Shown in pieces: positions 53,933 through 62,096 of a DNA stretch of 64,000 nt (within the stretch, counting starts at the first letter, position 1; each line of letters starts with the position of its first letter). A program made the position numbers and the translations under genes. This DNA comes from Dehalococcoidia bacterium. Its GTDB lineage: Bacteria; Chloroflexota; Dehalococcoidia; Lucifugimonadales; Australimonadaceae. A model generated the notes under the pieces. The model did no database searches. It saw only the letters and a list, made by a program, of their open reading frames with translations, and was not told where the DNA came from. The stretch is taken from contig JAJEFD010000013.1 of assembly GCA_022820645.1 (NCBI GenBank), positions 259,308 to 323,307 of the forward strand, written 5' to 3'.

Positions 53933-53938
53933 GCGCGC

Positions 53939-54439
53939 ATGACGACTGTCACGTCGAAGGCGGCGAGCGCCATCACGCAGACCGAGTCCAACATCCTTGC
54001 GGCGTTGGAAGAGCATGGCAGCCGCATGACCTGGCCGCGCCGTGAGTTGGCCGCGATGCTCGCCCGCAAGACCGACGCGTTCAGCGCAGAGGAGATCGTC
54101 GCCGGGCTGCCGAGCCTGGGGCGCGCGACCATCTACCGCACGCTGCGGCTGCTCGTGGAGGTCGGCATCCTCTGCAAGACCGCCATGCCGGACGGCTCGC
54201 CGCGCTACTCGCTGGATGACGCTCACCACCACCATCACCTCGTCTGCGTCGGCTGCGGGAGGATCGACGAGTTCCGCCATCCTTCCGTCGAACGCATGCT
54301 GCGCGCCATGAAGCACCACGTGGGCAGCGAGCTCATCGGGCACCGGCTCGAGCTGTACCACCGCTGCGCCACCTGCCGGGAGAGCGGCCATGGCGGCGCG
54401 GACATCCACATGCACGGGACCCACGTGCACGCCCACTGA
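53939..54439 (+). CDS. zur: Fur-family metalloregulator, probably Zur
   Basis: A 166-residue regulator. The wHTH (RRELAAMLARKTDAFSAEEI, RATIYRTLRLLVEVGIL, about 38-78) is followed by the Fur-type dimerisation domain with HHHHH-rich sensor and structural zinc cysteines CVGC and CATC (about 103-106 and 143-146). The last 20 residues (GHGGADIHMHGTHVHAH) form a His-rich tail. It stands directly before znuA-znuC-znuB, so zinc is the likely signal (Zur), though Mur/Mnt type control is not excluded. Confidence 0.87.
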   Translation: MTTVTSKAASAITQTESNILAALEEHGSRMTWPRRELAAMLARKTDAFSAEEIVAGLPSLGRATIYRTLRLLVEVGILCKTAMPDGSPRYSLDDAHHHHHLVCVGCGRIDEFRHPSVERMLRAMKHHVGSELIGHRLELYHRCATCRESGHGGADIHMHGTHVHAH

Positions 54440-54470
54440 CCCCACGCAAAAACCAGATGGAGCGTACTAG

Positions 54471-55694
54471 ATGAGACTGAATCTCACTAAATCATACAAG
54501 CTGCTTATCGCCGGAGTATTGGCTCTGGCGATCGTGTCCTGTTCAGAGGACCCCACTCCCACACCGGCTCCTGCGGAGGCGCCTACGCAGGCTCCTGTAG
54601 AGGAGCCCTTCGAGCCGCTGAGCGTGGTCGCGAGCATCTACCCGATGCAGTACTTCGCTGAACGCGTCGGCGGCGACCGCGTCAACGTCGTGCAGCTCGT
54701 GCCGCCCGGCGCCGAGGGCCACACGTTCGAGCTCACGGCCAGCGACCTGGTCAGGATCGGCGAGGCCGACGTCATCGCGATGAACGGTCTCGAACTGGAG
54801 CCGTGGCTGGAGCGCGCGCTGGAGTCGCTGGGCAATGACCTCTCCGGCATCGTGGTCGAGGCTGCCGACGCCGAGGCGGCTCTGGAGTTCGAGGACCACG
54901 AGGCTGAGGAAGGCGAAGACCACGACGAGGACGAACCCGGAGAGGGTGAAGACCACGACGAGGGAGATGAGGCCGAGCAGGAAGAGGACGACCACGGAGA
55001 CGAAGCCGACGAGGACGAAGGCGAAGACCATGGCGGCGTCGACGAGGATCAGGACAAGGAGCACGAAGGCGAGGACGCGGACGCAGCGGAAGAGGAAGAC
55101 GAGGACCACGCCGACGAGGAAGAAGACCATGGTGATGAAGAGGAAGGCGACGACCACGGCCACGGCGAACTCGACCCCCACTTCTGGCTCGACCCGCTGC
55201 GCGCCATCACCCAGGCGGAGCGCATCGCCGACGCGCTGATCGAGGCAGACCCCGCTGGCGCGGACGTCTACCGGGCGAACCTCGCCTCGCTGAGCGGCGA
55301 CCTCCGGGCGCTGCACGCCGAGTTCGAGACGGGCCTCAGCTCGTGCGTCCACGAAGAGTTCGTCACGTCGCACGCCGCGTACGGCTACCTCGCGCTGGCC
55401 TACGGCCTGGAGCAGGTGAGCGTTTCCGGCCTCTCGCCCGGTTTCGACCCATCGCCGCAGCGTCTCGCCGGCATCGCCGACCGCATCAACGATCTCGGTC
55501 TGGAGGCCGTGCTGGTGGAGCCCGTGCTTTCCGGCTCCAACGAACAGGTGCTCGCCGACGAGACCGGCGCAGGCATCTACATGATCCACCCGATGGACGG
55601 CATAACCCAGAACGAACTGGACGAGTTCGGGGACTACTTCGGCCTGATGCGCGACAATCTGAACAGCCTGCGCGCCGCGATGGGCTGCTCGTAA
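54471..55694 (+). CDS. znuA: Zinc ABC transporter substrate-binding lipoprotein ZnuA-like
   Basis: Captures zinc outside the cell. The 407 residues start with a lipoprotein signal peptide (LALAIVSCSEDP; Cys about 24) and a Pro/Ala linker. The ZnuA/cluster 9 domain has VVASIYPMQYFAERVGG and LVPPGAEGHTFELT (His ligand, about 80). An unusually long acidic His-rich loop (about 137-238: dozens of Glu/Asp with repeated EDH motifs) sits where ZnuA proteins have a short metal loop, followed by HFWLDPLRA, the next ligand. The end includes VLVEPVLSGSNEQ. Confidence 0.93.
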   Translation: MRLNLTKSYKLLIAGVLALAIVSCSEDPTPTPAPAEAPTQAPVEEPFEPLSVVASIYPMQYFAERVGGDRVNVVQLVPPGAEGHTFELTASDLVRIGEADVIAMNGLELEPWLERALESLGNDLSGIVVEAADAEAALEFEDHEAEEGEDHDEDEPGEGEDHDEGDEAEQEEDDHGDEADEDEGEDHGGVDEDQDKEHEGEDADAAEEEDEDHADEEEDHGDEEEGDDHGHGELDPHFWLDPLRAITQAERIADALIEADPAGADVYRANLASLSGDLRALHAEFETGLSSCVHEEFVTSHAAYGYLALAYGLEQVSVSGLSPGFDPSPQRLAGIADRINDLGLEAVLVEPVLSGSNEQVLADETGAGIYMIHPMDGITQNELDEFGDYFGLMRDNLNSLRAAMGCS

Positions 55695-55757
55695 CTGAAA
55701 GAACACCTGCAGGCGGGGACGCGCTTTCCTCCCGGCGCGCCCCGCCTCGTCCTCTGG

Positions 55758-55800
55758 TTCCCTCTCCCGTGAGGGGAGAGGGTTAGGGTGAAGGTGAAGG
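55758..55800 (+). repeat. Palindromic dispersed repeat (CCCTCTCCC family)
   Basis: GTTCCCTCTCCC-GTGA-GGGGAGAGGGTTAGGGTG between znuA and znuC. Same family as at 62038-62075 and, in variant form, 32461, 60384 and 60704. It may be a weak hairpin in the operon transcript. Confidence 0.75.
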
Positions 55801-55811
55801 AGAAAGCGGAG

Positions 55812-56720
55812 ATGGACGATACACCGGCGGTTGAACTGGAAGACGTCTCCTACACCTACGCGGGTTCTCCCGCGGTGCACGGCGTAACGCTGCGCATCGA
55901 GCGCGGCGATTTCACGGCGATCGTCGGTCCCAACGGCAGCGGTAAGAGCACGCTCATCAAGGTCATCCTCGGGCTCATCAAACCGGACAGCGGGCACGTG
56001 CGCATATTCGGCACCGACATCGAGCAGTTCAGGGACTGGCGCCGCATCGGCTACGTCCCCCAGGTCGCCACCGGCATCCACGCCATGTTCCCAATCACGG
56101 TGAGCGAGGTTGTCGCTCACGGGCGTTACACCGGCTTCTCGCCGTTCGATTTCTGGCGCAGGGGGAACGGCGCGGACGTGGACGGCGTCCTGCAGATGGT
56201 CGACATGGCGGACTTCAAGCGCCGCCGCATCGGCGAACTCTCCACCGGCCAGCAGCAGCGCGCGCTCATCGCCCGCGCCCTGATCCGCAAACCTGACCTG
56301 CTCGTGATGGACGAACCGATTGCGGGCGTCGACGTCCAGGGCGGGGAGGAGCTGTACATGCTGCTCCGCCAGCTTCGCGAGAGCGGCGTCACCATCCTCA
56401 TCATCTCCCACGACGTTGGCGCGGTCATGCGCGAGGCCGGAACGGTGGCATGCATAAACTGCACGTTGCTCTGCCACTGCCCGCCGCACGAACTGACCGA
56501 GGACGACCTCGTGCGGCTCTACGGGTTCCCCGTCGAAGTGCTGCACCACGGCCGGCACCACGACCACCACGCGCACGGAGAGGATGCTGTGCGCCACGAC
56601 CACTTCGACGACCTGGTGCTCCACCCGCACACGGCCCAGGATCACGACCACCACGAACACGAACACGCGCCCTACGACCACCACGACCACATGCGCCACG
56701 AGCACCAGGAACACAGGTGA
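55812..56720 (+). CDS. znuC: Zinc ABC transporter ATP-binding protein ZnuC-like with a His-rich tail
   Basis: ATPase of the zinc importer. The 302 residues include Walker A GPNGSGKST (about 38-46), signature LSTGQQQRALIARAL, Walker B LLVMDEPIAGVD and the switch His in ISHDVG. The core ends about 245 with the LCHCPPHELTEDD block that is typical of cluster 9 ATPases. A tail of about 55 residues then carries some 20 histidines with Asp/Glu (HHDHHAHGEDAVRHDHFDD and on), unusual for an ATPase. The ATG at 55812 has AAGGAGAAAGCGGAG upstream; an in-frame GTG at 55788 is in a repeat and rejected. Confidence 0.92.
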   Translation: MDDTPAVELEDVSYTYAGSPAVHGVTLRIERGDFTAIVGPNGSGKSTLIKVILGLIKPDSGHVRIFGTDIEQFRDWRRIGYVPQVATGIHAMFPITVSEVVAHGRYTGFSPFDFWRRGNGADVDGVLQMVDMADFKRRRIGELSTGQQQRALIARALIRKPDLLVMDEPIAGVDVQGGEELYMLLRQLRESGVTILIISHDVGAVMREAGTVACINCTLLCHCPPHELTEDDLVRLYGFPVEVLHHGRHHDHHAHGEDAVRHDHFDDLVLHPHTAQDHDHHEHEHAPYDHHDHMRHEHQEHR

Positions 56721-56722
56721 CC

Positions 56723-57535
56723 ATGCCGGCCATACTGCAATACGACTTCATGGTGCGGGCCCTCATCGGGGGTGTCCTCGTCGGCGGTCTCGCGCCGGTG
56801 CTCGGCACATTCCTCGTGCTGCGCCGCTTCTCGCTGCTCTCCGACACGCTTGCGCACGTTGCCTTGCTCGGCGTCGCCGTCGGCTTCGTGGTGAACGTCT
56901 ACCCGACGCTCACCACCTTCATAGCGGTGGTCATTGCCGCCGTCGCCATGGAGACGCTGCGCACGCGCGGGAAGCTCCCCGGCGACGCGGTCCTCGCGGT
57001 CGCCCTCTACTCTTCGCTTGCGGCGGCGGTGGTCATCATCAGCGCCGCGCAGGGCTTCAACGTGGACCTGCTGGGGTTCCTCTTCGGCTCCATCCTCACC
57101 ATCACCGAACTGGACCTCTGGCTCCTCGGAGGGCTGGCGTTCTTCGTCGTGATCGGCGTGACTGCGTTCTTCACCGAACTCGCGCAGACCTCCTTCGACG
57201 ATTCGCTCGCCCGCGTCTCCGGCATCAAGGTGGACTGGGTCAATCTTGGCCTGGCGGTGCTCGCAGCGGCCACCATCACCCTCGCCATGCGGATCATGGG
57301 CGTCCTGCTCGTCGGCGCGCTCATCGTCATCCCCGTCCTCATCGGGCAGGGCGTCACGAACAGCCTGCGGACCGCCTTCGTCGTCGCGTCCGGCGTGGGC
57401 ATCGTCAGCGCCGTCACCGGCCTCACGGTCGCCTTCTACCAGGACATCCCCGGCGGCGGCGCCATCGTCCTCACCGCAGTCGTCCTGCTCGTTGTCTCCA
57501 TGGGCTTCCGCAGGATCCGCCACCGCTCCTCGTAG
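56723..57535 (+). CDS. znuB: Zinc ABC transporter permease ZnuB-like
   Basis: Membrane subunit of the zinc importer. The 270 residues have about eight or nine transmembrane helices, with the family motifs LGTFLVLRRFSLLSDTLAHVALLGVAVGF (in parts; residues 30-58) and the ISAAQGFNVDLLGFLFGS stretch, and TRIMGVLLVGALIVIP near 195. Two bases after the znuC stop; start ATG 56723. Confidence 0.93.
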   Translation: MPAILQYDFMVRALIGGVLVGGLAPVLGTFLVLRRFSLLSDTLAHVALLGVAVGFVVNVYPTLTTFIAVVIAAVAMETLRTRGKLPGDAVLAVALYSSLAAAVVIISAAQGFNVDLLGFLFGSILTITELDLWLLGGLAFFVVIGVTAFFTELAQTSFDDSLARVSGIKVDWVNLGLAVLAAATITLAMRIMGVLLVGALIVIPVLIGQGVTNSLRTAFVVASGVGIVSAVTGLTVAFYQDIPGGGAIVLTAVVLLVVSMGFRRIRHRSS

Positions 57536-57591
57536 TCCGCGCGAGCGGTTACACTCTCCGCGTACACCACTGACTGAACGGAGGAACCCGC

Positions 57592-58545
57592 ATGGGCGCA
57601 GGAACCATCGGACTCGCCGTCATGGGCGGCGACAGCAACGCGGTGCTCGCACGCATCGAGGACAGCGAGGAGCGCGGCATCGACGCCGCATGGCTCACCG
57701 TCGGCGGCGCGAGCCTGGACGGCATCACGCTCATGGCCGCCGCCGGAGCGCGCACCGAGCGCATCCTGCTCGGCACCTGCATCGTGCCGACGTGGGGACG
57801 GCATCCCGTCGCCGCGGCGCAGCAGGTCCAGGTCGCTGCACAGCTCTCCGGCAACCGCTTCCGGTTCGGCATCGGCCCCAGCCATATCCGACCCATGACC
57901 ACCGTGTTCGGGGCTGACTACCGCACCCCGCTCACCGCGCTCCGCGAATACCTCACCGTTACGCGCACGCTGCTGCACACCGGCGCGATCGAGTTCGAGG
58001 GCAGCATCTACCGCGCGAACGTGAGCCTTCCCGCGCCCGTGCCGGACGTGCCGGTGATGGCGTCCGCGCTCCGCCCGAAGTCCTACGAGCTCTGCGGGGA
58101 GGCCGCCGACGGCGCGATCAGCTGGGTGTCGCCCGGCGTCTACCTGCGCGACGTGGCCCTTCCTGCGCTGCGGCGCGGCGCCGAACGCGCGGGACGGCCG
58201 TGTCCACCGCTCATCGTTCACGCGCCGATGTGCGTTCACGACGACGCCGGCGAGGTCCGCGCCGCTGCCCGCGAGCAGCTCGCCAACTACCCCCGCATGC
58301 CCTTCTACCAGGCGATGTTCGCCGAGGCTGGGCACCCGGAAGCCGCCCAGCTCGAGGGCTGGAGCGACGGCATGATCGAGAGCGTCGTCCTCTCCGGCAG
58401 CGAGGAGCGTGTCAGCGAGCGTGTCGCTGAGCTGTTCGATTTCGGGGCGAGCGAGATCATCGTCTCCATCGTCGCTGCCGGGCCGGATGCCGCCGCCTCC
58501 CGCGAGCGCACCCTCGCGCTGCTCGCGAAACTGGCGTCCGCCTGA
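57592..58545 (+). CDS. LLM-class flavin-dependent oxidoreductase
   Basis: A 317-residue TIM-barrel oxidoreductase of the luciferase-like monooxygenase family (FMN or F420). The sequence has ERGIDAAWLTVGGASLDGI, RILLGTCIVPTWGRHPVAAAQ (about 55-77) and GIGPSHIRPM, then the ALRPKSYELCGEAADGAISW block. The substrate is unknown; F420-dependent relatives reduce or oxidise alcohols and hydrocarbon derivatives. It follows znuB with a 56-bp gap. Confidence 0.88.
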   Translation: MGAGTIGLAVMGGDSNAVLARIEDSEERGIDAAWLTVGGASLDGITLMAAAGARTERILLGTCIVPTWGRHPVAAAQQVQVAAQLSGNRFRFGIGPSHIRPMTTVFGADYRTPLTALREYLTVTRTLLHTGAIEFEGSIYRANVSLPAPVPDVPVMASALRPKSYELCGEAADGAISWVSPGVYLRDVALPALRRGAERAGRPCPPLIVHAPMCVHDDAGEVRAAAREQLANYPRMPFYQAMFAEAGHPEAAQLEGWSDGMIESVVLSGSEERVSERVAELFDFGASEIIVSIVAAGPDAAASRERTLALLAKLASA

Positions 58546-58646
58546 CGGTGGATTCGTGACACACGCCCCTTCCCCGGACACCCTGTCCACCGCATAGAAT
58601 GAACGGGCGCGTTACTCGCGCTCGCGTTACGCCCCACGGAGGCCGG

Positions 58647-59051
58647 ATGAAGTTCTACGTTGCCGGAAAGTTCGAGGACAAGGAGCGGGTGCGCCTGGCT
58701 CAAAGCTGCATCGTGGCCGCAGGACACGAGATAACCCACGACTGGACGATGGCCCAGGCTGTCGGCGGACGCGCCGAGGCCATCGACGACATGGAGGGAG
58801 TGAGAGACGCCGACGCCCTGCTCTTCGTGAACGTAGACCCTGACCTGCTCTACGCCGCTTCGCTGGTGGAGGTCGGCATGGCGCTTGCGCTGGACAAGCC
58901 CGTCTACTTCATCAACACGAAGCACATGGCACGGAACGTCTTCTACCACCTCCCTGGCGTCTTCAGCGCCTCCGAGGCGCCGCACCCCATCGGCGAACGG
59001 CTCGCGGAAGAGTTCGGCTCGGTCATGAACGGCGTGGCCACAGAGGTCTGA
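58647..59051 (+). CDS. Nucleoside 2-deoxyribosyltransferase-like domain protein
   Basis: A 134-residue protein. KFYVAGKFEDKERVR at the N-terminus and GHEITHDWT, then DADALLFVNVDPDLLYAASLVEVGMALALDKPVYFI fit the nucleoside 2-deoxyribosyltransferase fold (YtoQ/DUF4406-like); the catalytic Glu of the family may be the Glu in SLVEVGMAL (about 90). Role in nucleotide salvage or signalling unknown. CGGAGG precedes the ATG at 58647; a frame 48 bases longer is rejected. Confidence 0.75.
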   Translation: MKFYVAGKFEDKERVRLAQSCIVAAGHEITHDWTMAQAVGGRAEAIDDMEGVRDADALLFVNVDPDLLYAASLVEVGMALALDKPVYFINTKHMARNVFYHLPGVFSASEAPHPIGERLAEEFGSVMNGVATEV

Positions 59052-59080
59052 CAACCGCACGCTGTCACCGCCCAAACTGC

Positions 59081-59086
59081 TATCAT
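59081..59086 (+). promoter_or_regulatory. Putative -10 box (TATCAT) of the AsnC-like gene
   Basis: TATCAT, 43 bases before the ATG of the ligand-binding protein, again the recurring -10 form of this genome. No clear -35 box. Confidence 0.35.
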
Positions 59087-59128
59087 CCTTCCGCCGTTCA
59101 GCGGCGCCACGTTCACAAGGAGACATAC

Positions 59129-59368
59129 ATGGCTGCCACCAAAGCATTCGTGCTCATCGAAACCACCGTCGGCAAGACCAAGGACGTCGTCAGCGCCCTT
59201 CACGAGGTCGACGGCGTTACGTCCGTCGACGTCGTCACCGGCCCCTACGACGTCATCTGCGTCGTCCAGGCCGACGACCTCAGCTCTGTAGGCGACACGG
59301 TCACCGGCAGCGTTCACACCATCGGCGGCATCGTCCGCACCGTCACCTGTCTCGCTGTCGGCGACTAG
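59129..59368 (+). CDS. Stand-alone Lrp/AsnC ligand-binding (RAM) domain protein
   Basis: A 79-residue protein with only the RAM/ACT-like sensory domain: AFVLIETTVGKTKDVVSAL, VDGVTSVDVVTGPYDVICVVQADD and IGGIVRTVTCLAV. The HTH domain is missing. Such small proteins bind amino acids or pair with Lrp regulators; here neither partner is visible. AAGGAGACATAC precedes the ATG. Similar stand-alone domains are common in Chloroflexota. Confidence 0.85.
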   Translation: MAATKAFVLIETTVGKTKDVVSALHEVDGVTSVDVVTGPYDVICVVQADDLSSVGDTVTGSVHTIGGIVRTVTCLAVGD

Positions 59369-59396
59369 CCTTCACATCCCGTCATCCCGCCTTCCC

Positions 59397-59426
59397 CGTC
59401 ATTCCCGCGAAGGCGGGAACCCAGAG
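59397..59426 (+). repeat. Palindromic dispersed repeat (GTCATTCC family)
   Basis: CGTCATTCCCGCGAAGGCGGGAACCCAGAG, a near-perfect inverted repeat. It covers the in-frame GTG upstream of the HIT gene, so that GTG is unlikely as a start. Confidence 0.8.
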
Positions 59427-59446
59427 TGGCCGCCAGGGCGCACACC

Positions 59447-59794
59447 ATGGCTGACCCCAATTGCATCTTCTGCAAGATCGCGCAGGGCGAAATCCCCGCC
59501 GAGAAGATCTACGACGACGGCACGGTCTTCGCCGTACGCGACATCAACCCGAAGGCGCCCACGCACGTCCTCGTCATCCCGTACGAGCACGTCGAAGCCC
59601 TCGCCGACGCTGACGCCGCTCTCGTCGCCGCTGCTGCCCACTGCCTCGAAGCGGCGCCCGGTATAGCCCGCGCTCTCGGCGTTACCGGCGCCGGCTACCG
59701 CCTCGTTGCCAACCAGGGGCCGGACTCAGGGCAGGAGGTCCCCCACTTCCACCTCCACATCCTCGCCGGACGACGCCTCGGCCCCATGGGCTGA
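59447..59794 (+). CDS. HIT-family nucleotide hydrolase (HinT-like)
   Basis: A 115-residue protein with the HIT motif HFHLHILAG (about 96-104) and the N-terminal zinc-like CIFCKIAQGEIPA. HinT-type proteins hydrolyse AMP-lysine and other nucleoside phosphoramidates. The start is taken at ATG 59447 (MADPNCIFCKI); the upstream GTG lies in a repeat. It overlaps nothing and is 3 bp from the yqeK-type gene. Confidence 0.93.
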   Translation: MADPNCIFCKIAQGEIPAEKIYDDGTVFAVRDINPKAPTHVLVIPYEHVEALADADAALVAAAAHCLEAAPGIARALGVTGAGYRLVANQGPDSGQEVPHFHLHILAGRRLGPMG

Positions 59795-59797
59795 GCC

Positions 59798-60379
59798 ATG
59801 ACCGCTGACCTCCCTCCGACCCTCACGGCGCGCCTCGACGCGCTGCCGGACGGCCTGCGCGCCCACGTCGAGCGTGTGCGCGGCATCGCCCGCGACCTCG
59901 CAGCGACCCATGCCCTCGATCCCGCGACCGCCGACCTTACCGCCGCCGCGCACGACGTCGCCCGCCACGTCCCCGGGCGGATGCTCATCGAGGAGGCGGA
60001 GCGCCTCGGCATTCCGGTCAACGCGGTCGAGCGCGCCGCTCCGATCCTCCTCCACGGACCGGTAGGCGCGGCCTGGCTCCGCGAGGACGGCGCGATAAAC
60101 GACCCCGAGGTGCTGGAGGGCGTGCACTGGCACACCACGGCCCACCCGGACCTCGCGCCCGTGGGGCAGGTCGTCTTCGTCGCCGACAAGCTCGATCCCA
60201 TGAAGCAGAAGGCGTACCCCTTCCAGCCCGAGGTGCGCACCGCTGCGGACCGCAACCTGCACGAGGGCGTCCTCGCGTTTCTGGACGGCGCGCTCCGCAC
60301 CCACCTCGAACGCCGCGAGCTCATCCACCCCATGAGCGCCGAGACCCGCAACCGCCTCCTCATCGCCCTCTCCTGCTGA
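59798..60379 (+). CDS. yqeK: HD-domain protein, YqeK-like (Ap4A hydrolase)
   Basis: A 193-residue HD-domain phosphohydrolase. HVERVRGIARDLAATH, the HD in AAAHDVARHVPG (about 52), ILLHGPVGAAWLRE and the GVHWHTTAHPDL and VFVADKLDP blocks fit YqeK, which hydrolyses diadenosine tetraphosphate symmetrically. Tandem with the HIT gene, another nucleotide-clearing enzyme. The rsfS (iojap) partner often found next to yqeK is not seen. The metal-binding His and Asp residues look intact. Confidence 0.83.
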   Translation: MTADLPPTLTARLDALPDGLRAHVERVRGIARDLAATHALDPATADLTAAAHDVARHVPGRMLIEEAERLGIPVNAVERAAPILLHGPVGAAWLREDGAINDPEVLEGVHWHTTAHPDLAPVGQVVFVADKLDPMKQKAYPFQPEVRTAADRNLHEGVLAFLDGALRTHLERRELIHPMSAETRNRLLIALSC

Positions 60380-60383
60380 GGCT

Positions 60384-60432
60384 CCCCACCTCTCCTGAGG
60401 GAGAGGTCGGTGCGCTTGCGCGGCGGGTGAGG
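60384..60432 (+). repeat. Palindromic dispersed repeat (CCCTCTCC variant)
   Basis: CTCCCCACCTCTCCTGAGGGAGAGGT followed by CGCTTGCGCGGCGGGTGAGG, a two-part palindrome related to the unit at 32631-32672 in inverted orientation. It starts the 379-bp gene-free spacer after yqeK. Confidence 0.65.
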
Positions 60433-60565
60433 GCCTTGCGGAGGCAGGGAACCTCGCCTGTCCCTTCCCCTGGGATACCGTTGCATACCCGTCGCGCGGG
60501 AGACGCAGCAAGGCGAGCCGCAGCCGCAGGGAGCCGTAAACAGGTCGCGGGTCGGCGGTCACACC

Positions 60566-60625
60566 CACGAGTGGATAGGACGGAATGCGACAGTATGCGA
60601 CCCCTAAAGAAGTTAACGCGCCGTC
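60566..60625 (-). repeat. Possible short relative of elements A and B
   Basis: On the plus strand CACGAGTGG (60566) is followed by ATGCGAC twice in tandem (60585-60591 and 60595-60601, period 10) and then AAAGAAGTTAACGCGCCG. In element B (plus strand) CACGAGTG, then words, then ACAGAAGTTCTGCGCCG follow in the same order. The middle of the element is missing. Similarity is weak, so the relation is tentative. The rest of the 60433-60703 stretch holds nothing I can name. Confidence 0.3.
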
Positions 60626-60702
60626 GGTCGCTGACCGCATGGTGTAGGCGCCGCGCACTCGCCTTGACGGGTGAGCGGTGCGGTTGGTATCGTGCCCCCT
60701 GT

Positions 60703-60750
60703 TCCCTTCCCCCTCGATGGGGGAAGGTCAGGATGGGGGTGAGCGGAAGG
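60703..60750 (+). repeat. Palindromic dispersed repeat (CCCTTCCCCC variant)
   Basis: TTCCCTTCCCCCTCGATGGG followed by GGAAGGTCAGGATGGGGGTG. It sits right before the ribosome site of the Rieske gene. Confidence 0.65.
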
Positions 60751-60758
60751 AGACGGCC

Positions 60759-62036
60759 ATGCTCAGCTTGCAGGACAACACCATCCTCGGACAGGTCGGC
60801 CCCGGCACCATGATGGGCGACCTGCTCAGGCGCTTCTGGGTCCCGTTCATCGAGGCGTCCAAGGTCGAGCCCGTCGCTTCCGATCCCGTCGAGGTCGAAC
60901 TGCTCGGCGAGAAGCTCATCGTCTTCACCGACGGCGAGGGGCGCTACGTCATGTTCGAGAACTTCTGCCCCCACCGCGGCACCCCGCTCTACTACGGGAA
61001 GAACGAGGGCGACGGCCTCCGATGCATCTACCACGGCTGGAAGTTCGACAGCACTGGCGCGTGCATGGAGATGCCCTCCGAGCCCGCCCGCTCCAACTTC
61101 AAGAACAAGATAGCGGCGAAGTCCTATCCCGTCCGCGAGATGGCTGGCATCCTCTGGGCGTACATGGGCCCGCAGGAAGTGATGCCGGGCCTGCCCCACA
61201 TCGAGTGGGTCGGCGTCACCCCGGAGATGCGGAACATCGTCCGGTACAACCAGGAGTGCAACTGGGTGCAGGCGCTGGAGGGCGACATCGACTCCAGCCA
61301 CGTCGGCTTCCTCCATCGCGGCGGCCTGTACCGCGACTCGTCCATCTCCAGCCAGGACAGCCAGCTCCTCCTCTACGATACCTCACCCCGCTGGGTCGTC
61401 GAGACCACCGACTACGGCATGATGCTCGCGGCGCAGCGGACCACCAGTGACCCCGCCCACGATTACTGGCGCATCAACCAGTGGCTCATGCCCTACGTCA
61501 CCATGATTCCCACCGACCTCGAACTCCGCCGCGCCCACGGGCATATGTGGGTGCCCATCAACGACGTGCAGACACAGGTCTGGTGCATCATCTGGTCGCC
61601 CACCGAGGAGCTTACGCAGCGCGAGCGTGACAACGTGCAGCACGGCCCCATGCCCCACATCGCCACCATCGACCCGGACACGGGACGCCTGCGCGCCACG
61701 AAGGCCAACCACTTCCTGCAGGACCGCTACCTCCAGCGCCATACGGACCTGCTCAGCGGCATCGTCGGCGTCCGCGAGCAGGACACCGCCGTCGTCGAGG
61801 GCATGGGCGCGCTCGCGGACCGCACGCGCGAACACCTCGGCACGAGCGACATCCCCATCATCACGATGCGCCGCCGTCTGCTCCGCGATGCCAAGGCGCT
61901 GGCCGACGGCGTCGAGCCGCTCGCGGCGTCCACCGGCGAGCACTCCGGCGTGCGCTCGTGGTCGGCGCTCCTCGAATCGGACAAGCCGTTCAAGGAGAAC
62001 CCGCGCGTCTCCGAGCTCATGGCCGCCATGGCCTGA
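60759..62036 (+). CDS. Rieske [2Fe-2S] aromatic ring-hydroxylating-type oxygenase, alpha subunit
   Basis: A 425-residue oxygenase. Rieske ligands CPHRG and CIYHGWKFD (about 72-95), and the mononuclear iron site in LEGDIDSSHVGFLH (about 165-178: Asp and His ligands) are intact. It is of the phthalate-dioxygenase/VanA group by length. No ferredoxin or reductase gene is next to it. The ATG at 60759 has GGAAGGAGACGG upstream. Likely acts on an aromatic carboxylate or similar; substrate unknown. Confidence 0.92.
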   Translation: MLSLQDNTILGQVGPGTMMGDLLRRFWVPFIEASKVEPVASDPVEVELLGEKLIVFTDGEGRYVMFENFCPHRGTPLYYGKNEGDGLRCIYHGWKFDSTGACMEMPSEPARSNFKNKIAAKSYPVREMAGILWAYMGPQEVMPGLPHIEWVGVTPEMRNIVRYNQECNWVQALEGDIDSSHVGFLHRGGLYRDSSISSQDSQLLLYDTSPRWVVETTDYGMMLAAQRTTSDPAHDYWRINQWLMPYVTMIPTDLELRRAHGHMWVPINDVQTQVWCIIWSPTEELTQRERDNVQHGPMPHIATIDPDTGRLRATKANHFLQDRYLQRHTDLLSGIVGVREQDTAVVEGMGALADRTREHLGTSDIPIITMRRRLLRDAKALADGVEPLAASTGEHSGVRSWSALLESDKPFKENPRVSELMAAMA

Positions 62037-62037
62037 T

Positions 62038-62075
62038 CCCCTCTCCCTACAAGGGGAGAGGGTTAGGGTGAGGGT
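62038..62075 (+). repeat. Palindromic dispersed repeat (CCCTCTCCC family)
   Basis: CCCCTCTCCCTACAAGGGGA followed by GAGGGTTAGGGTGAGGG, the same unit as at 55758-55800, in the short spacer before the DUF1800 gene. Confidence 0.8.
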
Positions 62076-62096
62076 ACTCCTGAGGTGAACAGGGGG

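Noticed and set aside
54890-55170. Repetitive GA-rich stretch that could be taken for a tandem repeat or CRISPR-like array
   Set aside because: It is the in-frame acidic His-rich loop of ZnuA; no regular repeat unit or spacers.
54543-56714. 723-codon minus-strand open frame with long Val-rich stretches
   Set aside because: Antisense of the acidic loop of znuA and the znuC gene; low complexity follows from the Asp/Glu codons.
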